The notes beneath the pieces were generated by a model. It searched no databases. It was not told the DNA's origin and saw only the letters and a program-made list of their open reading frames with translations. The translations under genes were made by a program, and so were the position numbers. From Chrysemys picta bellii (lineage: Eukaryota > Chordata > Testudines > Emydidae), in contig NC_088798.1 of the NCBI RefSeq assembly GCF_011386835.1, positions 6,200,001 through 6,264,000 of the forward strand: a stretch of 64,000 nt of DNA, given 5' to 3'. Shown piece by piece: positions 51,011 to 64,000 of this stretch (position 1 is the first letter of the stretch; each line of letters begins with the position of its first letter).

Positions 51011-51429
51011 TTCTACTGATCTGGTCTAGCTCCCAGCCCCTCTCCAAGGGTTGCAACTATCTGGAGGTGCCGGCCTTCCACGCCTTCCTCATTCACACCT
51101 CATTCATTCAACAGGGCAATTGATTACAAAGTGGGGGGAAGATCTTATTCTCCTTCTAGCAAAAAAATTTTTCTTTTACCTTAATTATACTACCTCAGGG
51201 GCCCGCTATAACATATTACTGCTGTTTCAGCAGGGTGGCGCTGGGGAAGGAGGTTTTTTCCCCACGGGGCGGGCAGCGTGGGGGGGCCGGAGAGGGTTGT
51301 TTCGGGGGGCCTGGGAGACACTGGGGGGTGTTTTGGCAGCGCGGGGGGGTTGGCCGGGCCAGGGGGGTTTGGCCCTCAGCTGTTTTCTTTGGAGTAATAC
51401 GGCCCTCGCCGCTTTACGAGTTGTGCAGG

Positions 51430-52850
51430 CCTGATCTAGACTGACCTCCTGCACAATGTAGGCAACAGAATCTTACCCACCCACTCCTGTAACAAACCCC
51501 TGAGCTATGTTTGAGTTTTTGAAGTCCTCAAATCATGGTTTAAAGACCTCAAGGTGCAGAGAATCCTCCAGGAAGTGACCTGTGCCCCACACTGCAGAGG
51601 AAGGCGAAAAACCTCCAGGGCCTCTGCCAATCTGCCCTGGAGGAAAATTCCTTCCCGACCCCAAATATGGCGATCAGCTAAACCTTGAGCATGTGGGCAA
51701 GACTCACCAGCCAGCACCCAGGAAAGAATTCTCTGTAGTAACTCAGATCCCACCCCATCTAATATCCCATCACAGGCCATTGGGCATATTTACCTGCTAA
51801 TAATCAAAGATCAATTAATTGCCAAAATTAGGCTATCCCATCATACCATCCCCTCCATAAACTTGTCAAGCTTAGTCTTGAAGCCAGATAGGTCTTTTGC
51901 CCCCACTACTCCCCTTGGAAGGCTGTTCCAGAACTTCACTCCTCTAATGGTTAGAAACCTTCATCTAATTTCAAGTCTAAACTTCCTAATGTCCAGTTTA
52001 TAGCCATTTTTTCTTGTGTCCACATTGGTACTGAGCTTAAATAATTCCTCTCCCTCCCTTATATATTTAGAGAGAGCAATCATATCTCCCCTCAGCCTTC
52101 TTTTGGTTAGGCTAAACAAGCCAAACTCTTTCATAAGACAGGTTTTCCATTCCTTGGCTCATCCTGGTAACCCTTCGCTGAACCTGTTCCAGTTTGAATT
52201 CATCCTTCTTAAACACGGGAGACAAGAACCGCACACAATAGTCCAGATGAGATCTCACCAGTGCCTTGTATAAAGGTACTAACACCTCCTTATCTTTATT
52301 GGAAATACCTCGCCTGATGCATCCCCAAGACCGCATTAGCTTTAACGGCCATATCACATTGGCGGCTCATAGTCATCCTGTGATCAACCAATACTCCGAG
52401 GTCCTTCTCCTCCTCTGTTACTTCCAACTGATGTGTCCCCAATTTATAACCAAAATTCTTATTATCCCTAAATACACGACCTTGCACTTTTCACTATTAA
52501 ATTTCATCCTATTACTATTACTCCAGTTTACAAAGTAATCCAGATCTTCCTGTATGATATCCCGGTCCTTCTCTGTATTGGCAATACCTCCCAGCTTTGT
52601 GTCATCTGCAAACTTTATTAGCACATTCCCACTTTTTGTGCCAAGGCCAGTAATAAAAAGATTAAATAAGATTGGTCCCAAAACCTATCCCTGCGGAACT
52701 CCACTAGTAACCTCCTTCCAGCCTGACAGTTCACCTTTCAGTAGGACCCATTGTCTCCCCTTTAAGCAGCTCCTTATCCACCTTTCAATTTTCATATTGA
52801 TCCCCATCTGCTCCAGTTTAGCTAATAATTCTACCATGCAACATAGGACT
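51430..52850 (-). mobile_element. CR1 LINE, antisense, ORF2 C-terminus and 3' UTR
   Basis: On the minus strand: 52,681-52,418 (LIKFADDTKLGGIA, the catalytic box), 52,487-52,296 (KDLGVLVDHRMTMSRQCD), 52,357-52,112 (EVLVPLYKALVRSHLDYC), then a long 3' UTR to about 51,430. Frames are broken. It ends about 460 bases before the start of the last CYP4 copy. Confidence 0.88.
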
Positions 52851-53309
52851 GGATGGAATATGGAGTGAATCAGGCCAGAGGTCCATTTAGTTCAGCATCC
52901 TCCTCTCTGACAATCCTGGCTAGCACCAGCGACTTCAGAGAAAGGGTGCAAGAAATCCTGCTGTGACAGGATAACCTGTCCACATGGGAAGCTTCTTCTT
53001 AATCCTCTGTAATAAGAAGTTTCTTTAGGGCACTGCTAAATGCCTGAAGTAGGGGGAAAGGACAGATGAACTCAGAGGACAGTTGGGTCTTCTCCTGCCA
53101 AGCAAAGTCTGTCCAATTGCTGGTGAGAACTTCAGAACTTTCTCCTGTACTTTCCCAGTAGGTTATTCGGCACACAGCATTCCACACAAGCTTGTGTGGG
53201 AAAGGGGAGGGAGTTATATTGCTTTGACTATTGGCTAATCCAGACCCTAAAGGAATGTGAGCACGGTGAGAGATTCAGAGCCTGTCACTGCCTCAGAAGC
53301 TGCAGGACC
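52851..53309 (+). promoter_or_regulatory. Upstream region of the fourth CYP4 copy
   Basis: After a CR1-tail-like fragment (to about 52,930) the sequence is unique. Candidate elements are gagttatattgc (53,210-53,221) and an inverted CCAAT, ctattggcta (53,229-53,238). The start codon at 53,310 has a strong context (accATGG). None is tested. Confidence 0.35.
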
Positions 53310-54469
53310 ATGGCATTTGCACTGGAGAAAATAGCGACCTCTTCCTCTCTGCTTTTGTACCTGGCCGCTGGATTTTGTCTCATCTACGTGCTGCTGAAAG
53401 CGATCCAGCTGTATCGCAAGAGACAACAGCTCCTCAAAGCTTTTGAGAGTTTCCCAGGTCCCCCCAGCCACTGGCTGTATGGCCACAGCTCTCAGGTAGG
53501 GAAAGACGTGGGGTTATGCAGCTATATATACACCATCCAGATTAGTGTCAGAGAATAGGCAGAGGGAAGGTAAATACAGTGAGTGGGGTCTGTGAAATCT
53601 GTTTGTTAGGAAAGGATCCGGGCAGGCGGCGGCTTTCTTGTCCTACCCTTTAACAGACGCCACAATTGTATGTTAGTGTCATGTTTGTGGGGGGACAAAT
53701 AAAAATGCACCCACAGTAAAAATTGTGTCCAATTTTCAGCTCCAGTCCTTTAAGCAAACAGACTTGACACGGGTTACTCACCCGCTTATAGTTAACATGC
53801 TTTCCAGGATCAGGACATTGATGATCAAATTTAATAGGAGCAACATAAAAAAAGTTTCTTGCCTCCACTTAAGAGGCATCTTCTCTGTAGGAAGTAGGTT
53901 TGAGTTTGTTTTCACAGCTACTAAGCTCTGCTGTGTGTGTGAATATGGGGAATTTTTATTTCAGACATTTTCAGCGTTTCATGATGCAGCCATTTGGGAC
54001 TTGATGCAGTTTTTTTATCCAATTGTAATGTTCACCTCACCAAAACTCAAACAGATTGACATCAAATACACGTTTAAAATAGCGATACTCAGACCGTGAC
54101 TTTCAATCTGCAAGTGTCTCTTTAATGTGTCCCCTGTAGATCTTTGCAGCACATGATATTAAACTACTGTGTGATTTAACTATTAATCAATCTAAGTTAT
54201 TAACCAATCAGGATGCTTTTACTGTATTAACCAATTGTAATTGATAAAATATTACTTGGTCAGTCATTTTGCTATGAGATAGATAGATAGCTATTCCCCT
54301 GTCATACTGTTTAAAGATGAATCTATAGTACTATAGTAAATGAAGCAATGAATTCTCACTACTGTGGCTCTTTTAGGGAATGTTGATCACTAATTTGGCT
54401 CCTGACCCACTGAGGTCTGAGTGTCGCTGGTTTAAAATGTTGAGCCTGGTTCTGCCCTGCTTTGCCTCT

Positions 54470-54770
54470 TGCAATGTCAACATTTTTTCATCAACATGCA
54501 ATTTTGGCCAAAAAAAATGGCTTTGTCTAAAGCAAAAATTTTGCATGGGAAATTTTCATTTTGACAGTGTTCCTTTTTTGATGCAAAACCAGAAACTTTT
54601 TTTTTAAGCTGAATTTTTTTTAAACCTACGAATTGCAACTTAAAACAGCTTTCAAGCACCCCCAACATTTTCAGGTTTTGGGTTTCAGTATTTTATTTAA
54701 AAAATTCAGAGGATAATGTTAATTTTTGACATTTCTCTGAAAAAAATAGCAAATTTTCCAAGCAGCTGCC
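54470..54770. repeat. A/T-rich foldback repeat, intron 1
   Basis: Shared with 4,150-4,450. Confidence 0.6.
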
Positions 54771-55475
54771 TCATTTCCCCAGTGCAAGGGGAGTGTTAAG
54801 CTTTACCATTGTGATTTGCAAAGGAGACAGAGCTGCAATGCTGCTCCCTCTGGAACTGCATAGCCACTGTGTGTAGATTTGGGTCCTCTCTACCCCAGCC
54901 ACTTTGGGGCCAGCATGGCATCTTCCCTCCATCTCGAGGGGCAGAGCCCCTCATTGCAAATCCACTCCACTGCTCCCTATCTCCCACAGAGAGGCCTCGA
55001 GCGGCCCAGATGGCCTCCTACAGACTTTCCACGCTGAGGTGATTTCACCACTTTCTCCCTAAGCTGTCCCTAACTCTATTTTCACTATCATTACAGATTT
55101 CTCAAGGTGGAGAATTAAACAAGTTGCTGTCTTGGGCAAAAAAGTACCCCATGCCTACCCCAGATGGATTGGAGGTTTCATGGCTTTCTTAATAGTCAAC
55201 CACCCTGATTATGCCAAAACTGTGTTTGGCCATGGAGGTACGGTCATTGGAGCTTACTTCAGAAAGGTTCGCACTTGATGCCCTCTCCCACAGCAAAGGC
55301 CAAGTGCAATTTCCACAGAGAACCATTCAGACTCTTCTTCCTGCTTGTCTCTTCTTTCGATTATTGCAATTCCCTCCTTTATACCCTTCCCAAATGCATA
55401 GCTCTTCACCGTTAAATTGGGGCACTTTCTATACTCACCCACAATGGGAAATGGGAACCAAACACCTGCACCCGG

Positions 55476-55605
55476 GGAGGGCCTGCTAATGCCCCCAGCC
55501 CCTTTTAAATGCCTTTTTTTTTCTGGCTCCGCCCTCCCCCCTTTTTTTTTCTCCCCCTCCCCCCCACGTCCTGAAATTTTGGACTACTGATCTGGTCACC
55601 CTACC
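55476..55605. other. Insertion specific to the fourth copy, intron 2
   Basis: A C/T-rich stretch with T-runs (ctccgccctcccccc) that the relic at 5.17-5.25 kb lacks; there the corresponding place has different text. Class unknown. Confidence 0.5.
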
Positions 55606-55689
55606 TGCATGACACCCCAGAGTCTTCCGTTGTTCTCCCTTTCTAGTGTAGGAAGCTCTAATTATTAGAATTACTGCTGTGGTAGTACC

Positions 55690-55800
55690 TAGGGATTATG
55701 ACTAAATCAGGGCCACATTGTTCTAGGACTAGGCACTATACAAACAGAACAAATGACAGACCCTGTCCTGAAGAGATTACTATCTAGAAGTATATCTCAA
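55690..55800. mobile_element. L2-tail-like fragment, intron 2
   Basis: gggccacattgttctaggac and actatacaaacagaacaaat resemble the widespread L2-type tail also seen at 45.8 kb. Confidence 0.5.
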
Positions 55801-56181
55801 TATTAGTCCAGTTCGGATGGGAAAAGCTTTTTCAAAGAGGAGGTTCTTGCTGCACATCCTAAATGCCGTCAGAATCTGGATGAGCCTAATCTCAACAGTT
55901 GCATCATGACCCTAGAAATGCACAGCTGCTCTGGTGGATCATTGATGTCGATGTGATCCCTGATGTGGCTTGGGCCTGGCACATTAATACCTTTGAAGAT
56001 CAGGCCCAAGGCCTTGATCTGGCAATAGCATCTCCATTGACTTTCTTGTTCCTCCAGCACAAAATGACCTTCCTCAACTTTAAAAGCTTCCATGGACTTC
56101 CCTTTCCTCACCCATATCTCATCTTTCCATCATCCTCCCCAGTCCCATGTGCATCTACTTAATGAGATATATGTAAAAGAC

Positions 56182-56993
56182 TGTAACAGTGTTGGGACTC
56201 ACCCACCACAGTGCCTCCCACTGGTGACTCCAGGAATTAGCTCAGTCCAGTGGAGCGCCCCCTCCTGGTGGTGTCCCGTCCATCATCTCGCCCTCAGTTG
56301 GCATGTGGACCTGCGTTGCTCCCAACTTGCGGCATCCTCTTCAAGCTACTGCCCTCTGGCAGTGCCCCTTAGTCCATCCTCGCCCCCTTCCGGGGGAGGG
56401 GAGACCAAGCAGCTGTCTTTCTGCACCCCGGCCAACATGGGCAACTGCACCCCCAAAGTCACACCCCTCTTGGCAGGGGGTTGGTTCAGCCCTAGACAAC
56501 CGCTCCCATCAGCTGGGTGTAAGGCAAGGGGGGGGGACACCCAGACTCACCCACTACTCTGGGTCCCAACCCAGGGACCCTCTAGTGGCAGCCGTCCTGC
56601 CCTCCTTCTCTCCCTCCGTCTGTCCATGTCCCTGGGCTGCTTCCCCTTCGGCCCCTCACACCGACTAGCCCTTCCCCTCAGGGCCTGCAGCCTGCCAGAC
56701 ACGGGGCTGGAGTTCCCTTCTGCTCCCCCGGGGCTGCCCAGCACTGCGCTGTCCCAGGTGCTAGTCTCCCAGCTCTGGAGACAGACCTTCCCCTATTGAA
56801 GGCCTGGGACAGACTCCTGCTCCCTCCCTGAGCAGCCTTTTTATAGGGCTGAGCCTGGCTCTCATTGGCTGCCTCCAATCTGGGCCCTGATTGGCTCCCA
56901 ATAGCCCCTTTTCTTATTGGCTGTCCATCTGCGCAGGCCCACTGGCCTGTTGCAGCCTAAATTCTCAGGGAGTGGGGCAGCTGCCCCACTACA
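56182..56993 (+). mobile_element. Solo LTR with 5-bp target duplication, intron 2
   Basis: 812 bases from TGTAACAGTGTTGG to GCCCCACTACA, flanked by AAGAC (56,177-56,181 and 56,994-56,998). The C-rich interior keeps a 235-codon frame open by composition, with no recognisable domain. Confidence 0.85.
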
Positions 56994-58039
56994 AAGACCC
57001 TCTTTAAAATGTATTAATAGTATGAAAAGAAACATTCTTTAAATATTTAATATACTAAATAATTCGAAAAGATTTAGCTGTCTAATTTCTATACCCCTCA
57101 TTTCCTAATTAATTGAGCTTCATCGCCATGACTAGAAGAGTGAATTCATACCAGAAATGCAGCTAGATTTTTGTTTTTGTGGTGTGTCAACTCCTAACCT
57201 TGTACTTCTCTTCTCTGTTGAATTTCACAGATCCCAAGGGTCTTGCAATCTATAAATTCTTAATTCCCTGGATTGGTATGTATAATCATGCTTCGTCCAT
57301 CCTTTTGAACAGTTTCATGAATGAATCAAGGGCATGCTATGTCCTGGAGTGTTAGCCCAGAGTTTCAGTCCTCATCCTCAGTTTCCTTGCTTCATCAGTT
57401 CATGCTGGGCTACACACTTCTCTTGTAATTTGATTTACTTTATTCCTTGCTATTATAAAACCAGAGAAGTTGACCATTCTGCTATGGAAAGCTACTAGAG
57501 ATGACATGACAAACACAGGAGATACCGTATTAGACTAGACCATTTCTCTATTTAATCCAGAATCCTGCTCTACAGCGGCTAGTATCTGATATTTCAGATG
57601 ACGGTGATTACCTTCCCCCCATAACCAATGCACAATTGAGACTGTGCAGGCCAAATGATGCCCTCAATTACACATATTCGGCTTTATGGTCTTCAGACTA
57701 TGCCCTCGTTGCCACCACTGCAACCTCACTGAAGTCTAATGGGGTTAGCAGGTGTCACTGAGGATGCCTGAGAAGGAAAAAACCCAGCTTGACTCTCAGA
57801 ACCAAAGCTGGGTTTACAGGGCTGGTAAACTGTGTAAACTGTAAACGGAGCAAACTGTGTGTGGACTCAGCAAGGCGCATATGCACTGAGTTCCATAATT
57901 CTGCTTTTACTGAGTAGAACCACACTTTGTGCATCAGGGTAATTCTGGACATTAGTATTATTGTTCCCACCTGCTGATGTTTATTGCACCATGTCATTCC
58001 ACGGCACAGGGTATTAACATTGCTAATACCTGTGTCATT

Positions 58040-58265
58040 TGTAGAGCTGGTTGCAAAATTTTTCTCTCCCATGCAAAACATTTCTGCTTTTAGTCAAAAA
58101 CCTGGGAGAAAATGCAGAAAACTTAAATGTTGGGTTTCCAACCAAAAGAAAAATGGTTGCCATCAAATAAAACCCATAAAGTTTTCAGTGTAAAACCAAA
58201 ATTTTTCAGACCGGTCAGTTTTTTGACCCTTTTCATTGAAAATTGGTTTTGCCCAGCTCTAGTTG
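58040..58265. repeat. A/T-rich foldback repeat, intron 3
   Basis: gtagagctggttgcaaaatt at one end and ggttttgcccagctctagtt at the other are near-perfect inverses, the best-preserved member in the window. Confidence 0.75.
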
Positions 58266-58637
58266 GTGCGACAGAGATTTCATACTTGCTGGGGCATAAC
58301 GAATTTCAGCCTTATTAAGGGCCCTGTGTGGCTGCTGTCAAAATACCAATAAGGTACTGCATCAAATATAGATCCCCTTCCACCTTTGCCCCTGCCTTCT
58401 TTCAGTAAGTGCCATCCCCCCTCCTCTCGAATGGTGTGTTCTTTCTAATCTCTCATCAAGTTCTTAAGACTCCCTCTCCTTCCTCATGGTACCATCCCCC
58501 AGAATACGATCCACTGAGGACTTGCTTAGGTATAGAATTAAGTATTCATGTTTTAAATGTTCCCTCTCTTCAAAGCACCGAGACTACTAGGAGTGCTATA
58601 AAAAATAATAACAGTAATTCATTGCACTGTGGAGTGA

Positions 58638-60589
<1,952 letters not shown>

Positions 60590-61129
60590 GATAAGTGGGA
60601 ACGGCTGATCACACTGGATAAATCAGTGGAGCTCTTTGAACATGTCAGCTTGATGACCCTGGACAGCATCATGAAATGTGCCTTCAGTTGTCATAGCAAC
60701 TGCCAGATTGACAGGTCAGTGCCAGGTGCTTTCAAATCCTAACAAAAATGTTCTTGTCAGCCAGATCCATATTAGCCTTATTTGACTGTTCTTTTCCTTC
60801 AGTGACTCAGACAACTACATCAAAGCAGTCTATGACCTGACCTACCTGGTGTTTCATAGAATCCGTTTTTTCCCATTTCATAATGATTTCATCTATCGAA
60901 TCAGTCCTCAAGGACGTCGCTTTCAGGAGGCCCGCCGACTAGCACACCAGCATACAGGTATTTCCCAGTGTCCTCCTTTTCTTCTCCTATAGACTGTAGT
61001 ATGTTGCCTAGTTTGGTGGGATTCACCTACTGTTGGCTCATCTGTCTATGAATGGAAACCCTGGAGAAACTTTTTCACTAATTCTCCAGGGAAGAAGAAT
61101 GGTTTTAAAATTGAGGCACAAGGCTGGTA

Positions 61130-61345
61130 GTCAGTAGATCTAGGGCCAAATCCAATGCTGGTGGAATTCCATGAACTTCCGTGAAATTCCACTAAGGATG
61201 GATTTCTATTCCTCGCTCTGTCACTGATTTACTGTGGGACTTCAGGCAAGTTACTTTGTCTCTCCACAGGTCAGTTTGATCACCTGCAAAATAGAGATAA
61301 TGATTCCACTGTTTGTAATGTTCTGAGAGATCTCTCAGTGGAAGG
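61130..61345. mobile_element. MIR-like SINE, intron 6
   Basis: cctcgctctgtcactgattt, acttcaggcaagttactttg and aaatagagataatgattcc follow the MIR core layout. Confidence 0.65.
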
Positions 61346-61346
61346 G

Positions 61347-61605
61347 ACATAAGAACATAAGAACGGCCATACTGATCAGACTAAAGGTCCATCTAGCCCA
61401 GTGTCCTGTCTTCCTACAGTGGCCAATGCCAGGTGCCCCAGAGGGAATGAATAGAACAGATAATCAAGTGATCCATCCCCTGTCGCCCATTCTCAGCTTC
61501 TGGCAAACAGAGGCTAGGGACACCATCCTTGCCCATCCTGGCTAATAGCCATTGATGGACCTATCCGTCAATGACAATGCTTTAGAAATACAAAGTCTTC
61601 CTAAT
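61347..61605 (-). mobile_element. CR1 LINE 3' end, antisense, intron 6
   Basis: ataagaacataagaacggcc ... agtggccaatgccaggtgcc ... ttgatggacctatcc, the complement of a CR1 tail. Confidence 0.8.
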
Positions 61606-61887
61606 ACCTGGTTCTAAGAGATCTCATCTCCTGCACTGGTCTACTATATTTCATCATTTGCATTAAGCAGAAGACCCTCAGACTCTGATCCTTTGATTGC
61701 TCAACTGCATGACCTTTCCAGACAGACAGGTCACAGTGATGTCGAGGGGCAGCTAATATATTTGCCACTCTCATATGCAGATAAAGTAATAAAAGAGAGA
61801 AAGACGTCCCTCCAAGATCAGCAAGAACTTGAAAAGATCCAGAAGAAGAAGTACTTGGATTTTCTGGACATTCTTCTGTGTGCCAAG

Positions 61888-64000
61888 GTGAGTGTTTGAA
61901 ATCATCACGTAAACAGCCAAGCAACCGACGTGTTTCCCGAAGTGTCATCAGCAGACACACCTGGCTATTGTTGACAATAGCTTCCCCATCGTATATATCC
62001 TCACGTCTAATTCGGTCAGCTGATAGCGGGGCTGGAAGTGAAGGTAAGAAATGTCAAGCAAGGGTGTGCAAAGGACAGTGCTCAGTGAATAAATAACTAC
62101 AAGTAGTAACAGTGCTACGAGGGTAATTAACTCTTTCCTCTCTGTGAGTTGATTTTCACTCAGCATGTTAATACGTACAGGAACAGCGGCACCACAGCAT
62201 GTAAGCGTGAATGAGACCTTTGGCATATTCTAGGGAGGGTTCCAGGGCGGGGGTATTGCCTATACTGTGTGTAACTAGGTAAATGTTCCCTTTTTGGTTT
62301 CCTATGTACTGCATCTTGAAATTTCTAAGTGCCTGCTGGTCTACTGGAGACAGCTGCCATTTGGAGTTCAGTTCAGTGCAGACTCTTTACAGAGGAGAGA
62401 CACACACTGTGCTCTCACTCTCCTTCCCCCCCCCCCCCGTAGCATAGCACATTTTTCAAAAGCGGCACCTGAGCGGGGTGTCTGGGAGCTGCCGGAGCTC
62501 TGGGTCCCGGCGCGGCTCGGCGGCAGGAGGGGGGAAACTGCTGTGGCAGTAGCTCAAGACATTCCGGCACTAGGCAGAGCGCCGGCCGCTTCGCGGCGTG
62601 GAGGGGCTGCAGAAGGGCACCCGGCTCGGAGCGCGGGAGAAGAAAGTGAGAGCCGGGAGGAGGCGCTGCCGCTGCCCGGGCACAGGTGCTGCTGCTGCTC
62701 CAGCCAGGGCCGGCTCCAGGCACCAGCTTAACAAGCAGGTGCTTGGGGCGGCCAATTGCCGCCACTGATCACAATCGCGGCTTTTTTTTATTTTTATTTT
62801 TTGCTTGGGGCGGCAGAAATCCTGGAGCCGGCCCTAGCTCCAGCTCTCCGGGCGGTGGGGTGCAAAGTGCCCCCTGAGCAGCGCCGCCCGCAGGGGGATG
62901 CACCGGCTGCATCGCGGGGGCAGGGGCCAGCCAGCAGCAGCGAGGACTGCAGCGACCGCTATGGTGGGTGGGCGAGGGAGCGCGGAGGTCCTCCCCCTCT
63001 CCCCAGCAGCACTAACGTGCGCACATGGGTGGGCGTGTGCGAGCGCGAGTCTCCCTCCCAGCTCCTCTCCACGGGTGCACCCAGAGCCACGCGTTCCAGG
63101 ACTCCAGTGCAGCCGCCCACGCCTGGCCAGGCGGGCTGTGCGCTGCCATGCGGGGTGTGACTGGCTCCTAGGTCGCGCCGGACTCAGCGGGAACCAGCAG
63201 GAGCTGGGCGCCCTGGCGCTGTGGGGGAGGCGGAGGTAGCTCATCAGAGGCACCTGGGCAACCAGGTAAGCGCAGACCCAATGAGCGGGGTGTCTGGGAG
63301 GGGGGGCGCAGCGTGGCCTGAGGAGCCAAGTGCGGGGGGGCGGGGGAGAGACGCGGCCGGAGGAGCAGGGGGGGGGGCGTGGAGCAGCCGGAGGAGGAGC
63401 CAAGGGGGGCATGGCCAGAGGAGGAGCCGGGGAGGGCGCCTTTCTTATGTTTGCTCCCCCTGCACTTAGAACCTGGCTATGCCACTGTTCCCCCCGCCCC
63501 GCAGGGATTTTACTTTTGTTCTTTCTTGTAGTGTTTGTTGTTTGTCTTGTAATCTTAAAATATCCTGACTGAAAGTACATAACTTCTCTTTGTGTATAGA
63601 AAAAATAAAAAGGAATAAGAATTCTTCTGAGGAGAGCGGACAACACATAGTAGTTACCATAGAAGCACAGAAGTGCAGGGCTGGAAGGGCCCTCGGGTGC
63701 CTCAACTTTTCAGAGATGCAGGCGGTATGTGCAGTTGTGTGGCACCTGTGCGGGCCACGTACAGAAACAAAATGGTGTCCTCCACGTAGCGTGACCGCAC
63801 GCACCATGGTTCCAAGGCCATGCTGCACAGAGGATGCCATTTTGTACAGATAGTCTCTGGTACGTGCAGCATGTCACTGAAATACTCTCTGCGGGCTGGG
63901 CAGCTGCTGCTGGGGGAGTTGCCCCCCTGGGGCTAGACGGAATCGGCCTGGGGGCCAGATCTGGCCCCTGGGCCACCAGTTGGGCTGATCTCTGCAGTGA
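61888..64000. other. Intron 7 of the fourth CYP4 copy, with a G/C-rich block
   Basis: No exon 8 is seen to the window end. 62,460-63,470 is strongly G/C-rich with many CpG and open frames on both strands (up to 270 codons on the minus strand), without a recognised domain. It contains a hAT MITE (62,705-62,836). At 63,655-63,705 there is an antisense CR1-tail fragment (gcagggctggaagggccctc), and from about 63,930 a hAT-like end. Confidence 0.55.
62705..62836. mobile_element. hAT MITE with perfect 8-bp target duplication
   Basis: Ends CAGGGCCGGCTCCAGG and CCTGGAGCCGGCCCTA; GCTCCAGC on both sides (62,697-62,704 and 62,837-62,844). Confidence 0.93.

Noticed and set aside
53196..53558. Longer N-terminus for the fourth CYP4 copy starting at 53,196, or exon 1 read through to 53,558
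   Set aside because: The ATG at 53,310 has a strong context and gives the usual anchor length, and the GT donor at 53,496 matches exon 1 of the paralogue.
56092..56799. 235-codon frame in intron 2 of the fourth CYP4 copy
   Set aside because: It lies mostly inside a solo LTR and starts before the LTR boundary; composition explains the openness.
62834..63646. 270-codon minus-strand frame in the G/C-rich block
   Set aside because: Low-complexity Pro/Arg/Ser-rich text, overlapping long frames on the other strand and a hAT end; no domain. The block itself is reported as a finding.

Overview
This is vertebrate nuclear DNA, most likely from a turtle and probably a cryptodire. Long introns with GT-AG borders separate short conserved exons. 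Most of the rest is reptile-type repeat: many CR1 LINE tails in both orientations, a tRNA-derived SINE whose tail copies a CR1 3' end, hAT and mariner MITEs, solo LTRs and a DIRS-type tyrosine-recombinase retrotransposon. The turtle call is inference from the repeat repertoire; nothing in the window names the species.

The host genes form a cluster of CYP4 (CYP4B1-like) cytochrome P450 genes at several stages of life and decay. (1) At 2.06-7.0 kb (+) lies a wreck that keeps part of exon 1, exon 2 and a damaged exon 12. (2) At 17.2-25.3 kb (-) lies an inverted pseudogene with exons 2 (partial) to 7. (3) At 28.4-44.1 kb (+) lies a complete 12-exon gene with an open reading frame of 516 codons; its I-helix has Ala where CYP4 enzymes usually carry the heme-linked Glu. 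(4) At 53.3 kb and beyond the window (+) lies a fourth copy, exons 1-7 visible, with a one-base deletion in exon 2 that is shared with copy 1.

Copies 2 and 3 are arms of a head-to-head inverted duplication (about 14.46-25.25 and 29.34-47.80 kb) around a repeat-filled 4-kb spacer. The right arm keeps the whole gene; the left arm lost exon 1, most of exon 2 and exons 8-12. Insertions present in only one arm (three solo LTRs and a mariner MITE on the left; a SINE and a 32-bp insertion on the right) postdate the duplication, while a hAT nested in a CR1 occurs in both and predates it.

Between copies 1 and 2 sits a 5,958-bp DIRS element (8,030-13,987). Its structure is nearly textbook: inverted terminal repeats, an internal complementary region that mirrors both outer edges, a broken gag-like region, a broken RT/RNase H/methyltransferase-like region and an unbroken 346-codon tyrosine recombinase. 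I found no bacterial-type operon, CRISPR array, rRNA gene or functional tRNA gene. The most notable features are the palindromic CYP4 cluster with its heme-site substitution and shared frameshift, and the well-preserved DIRS architecture.
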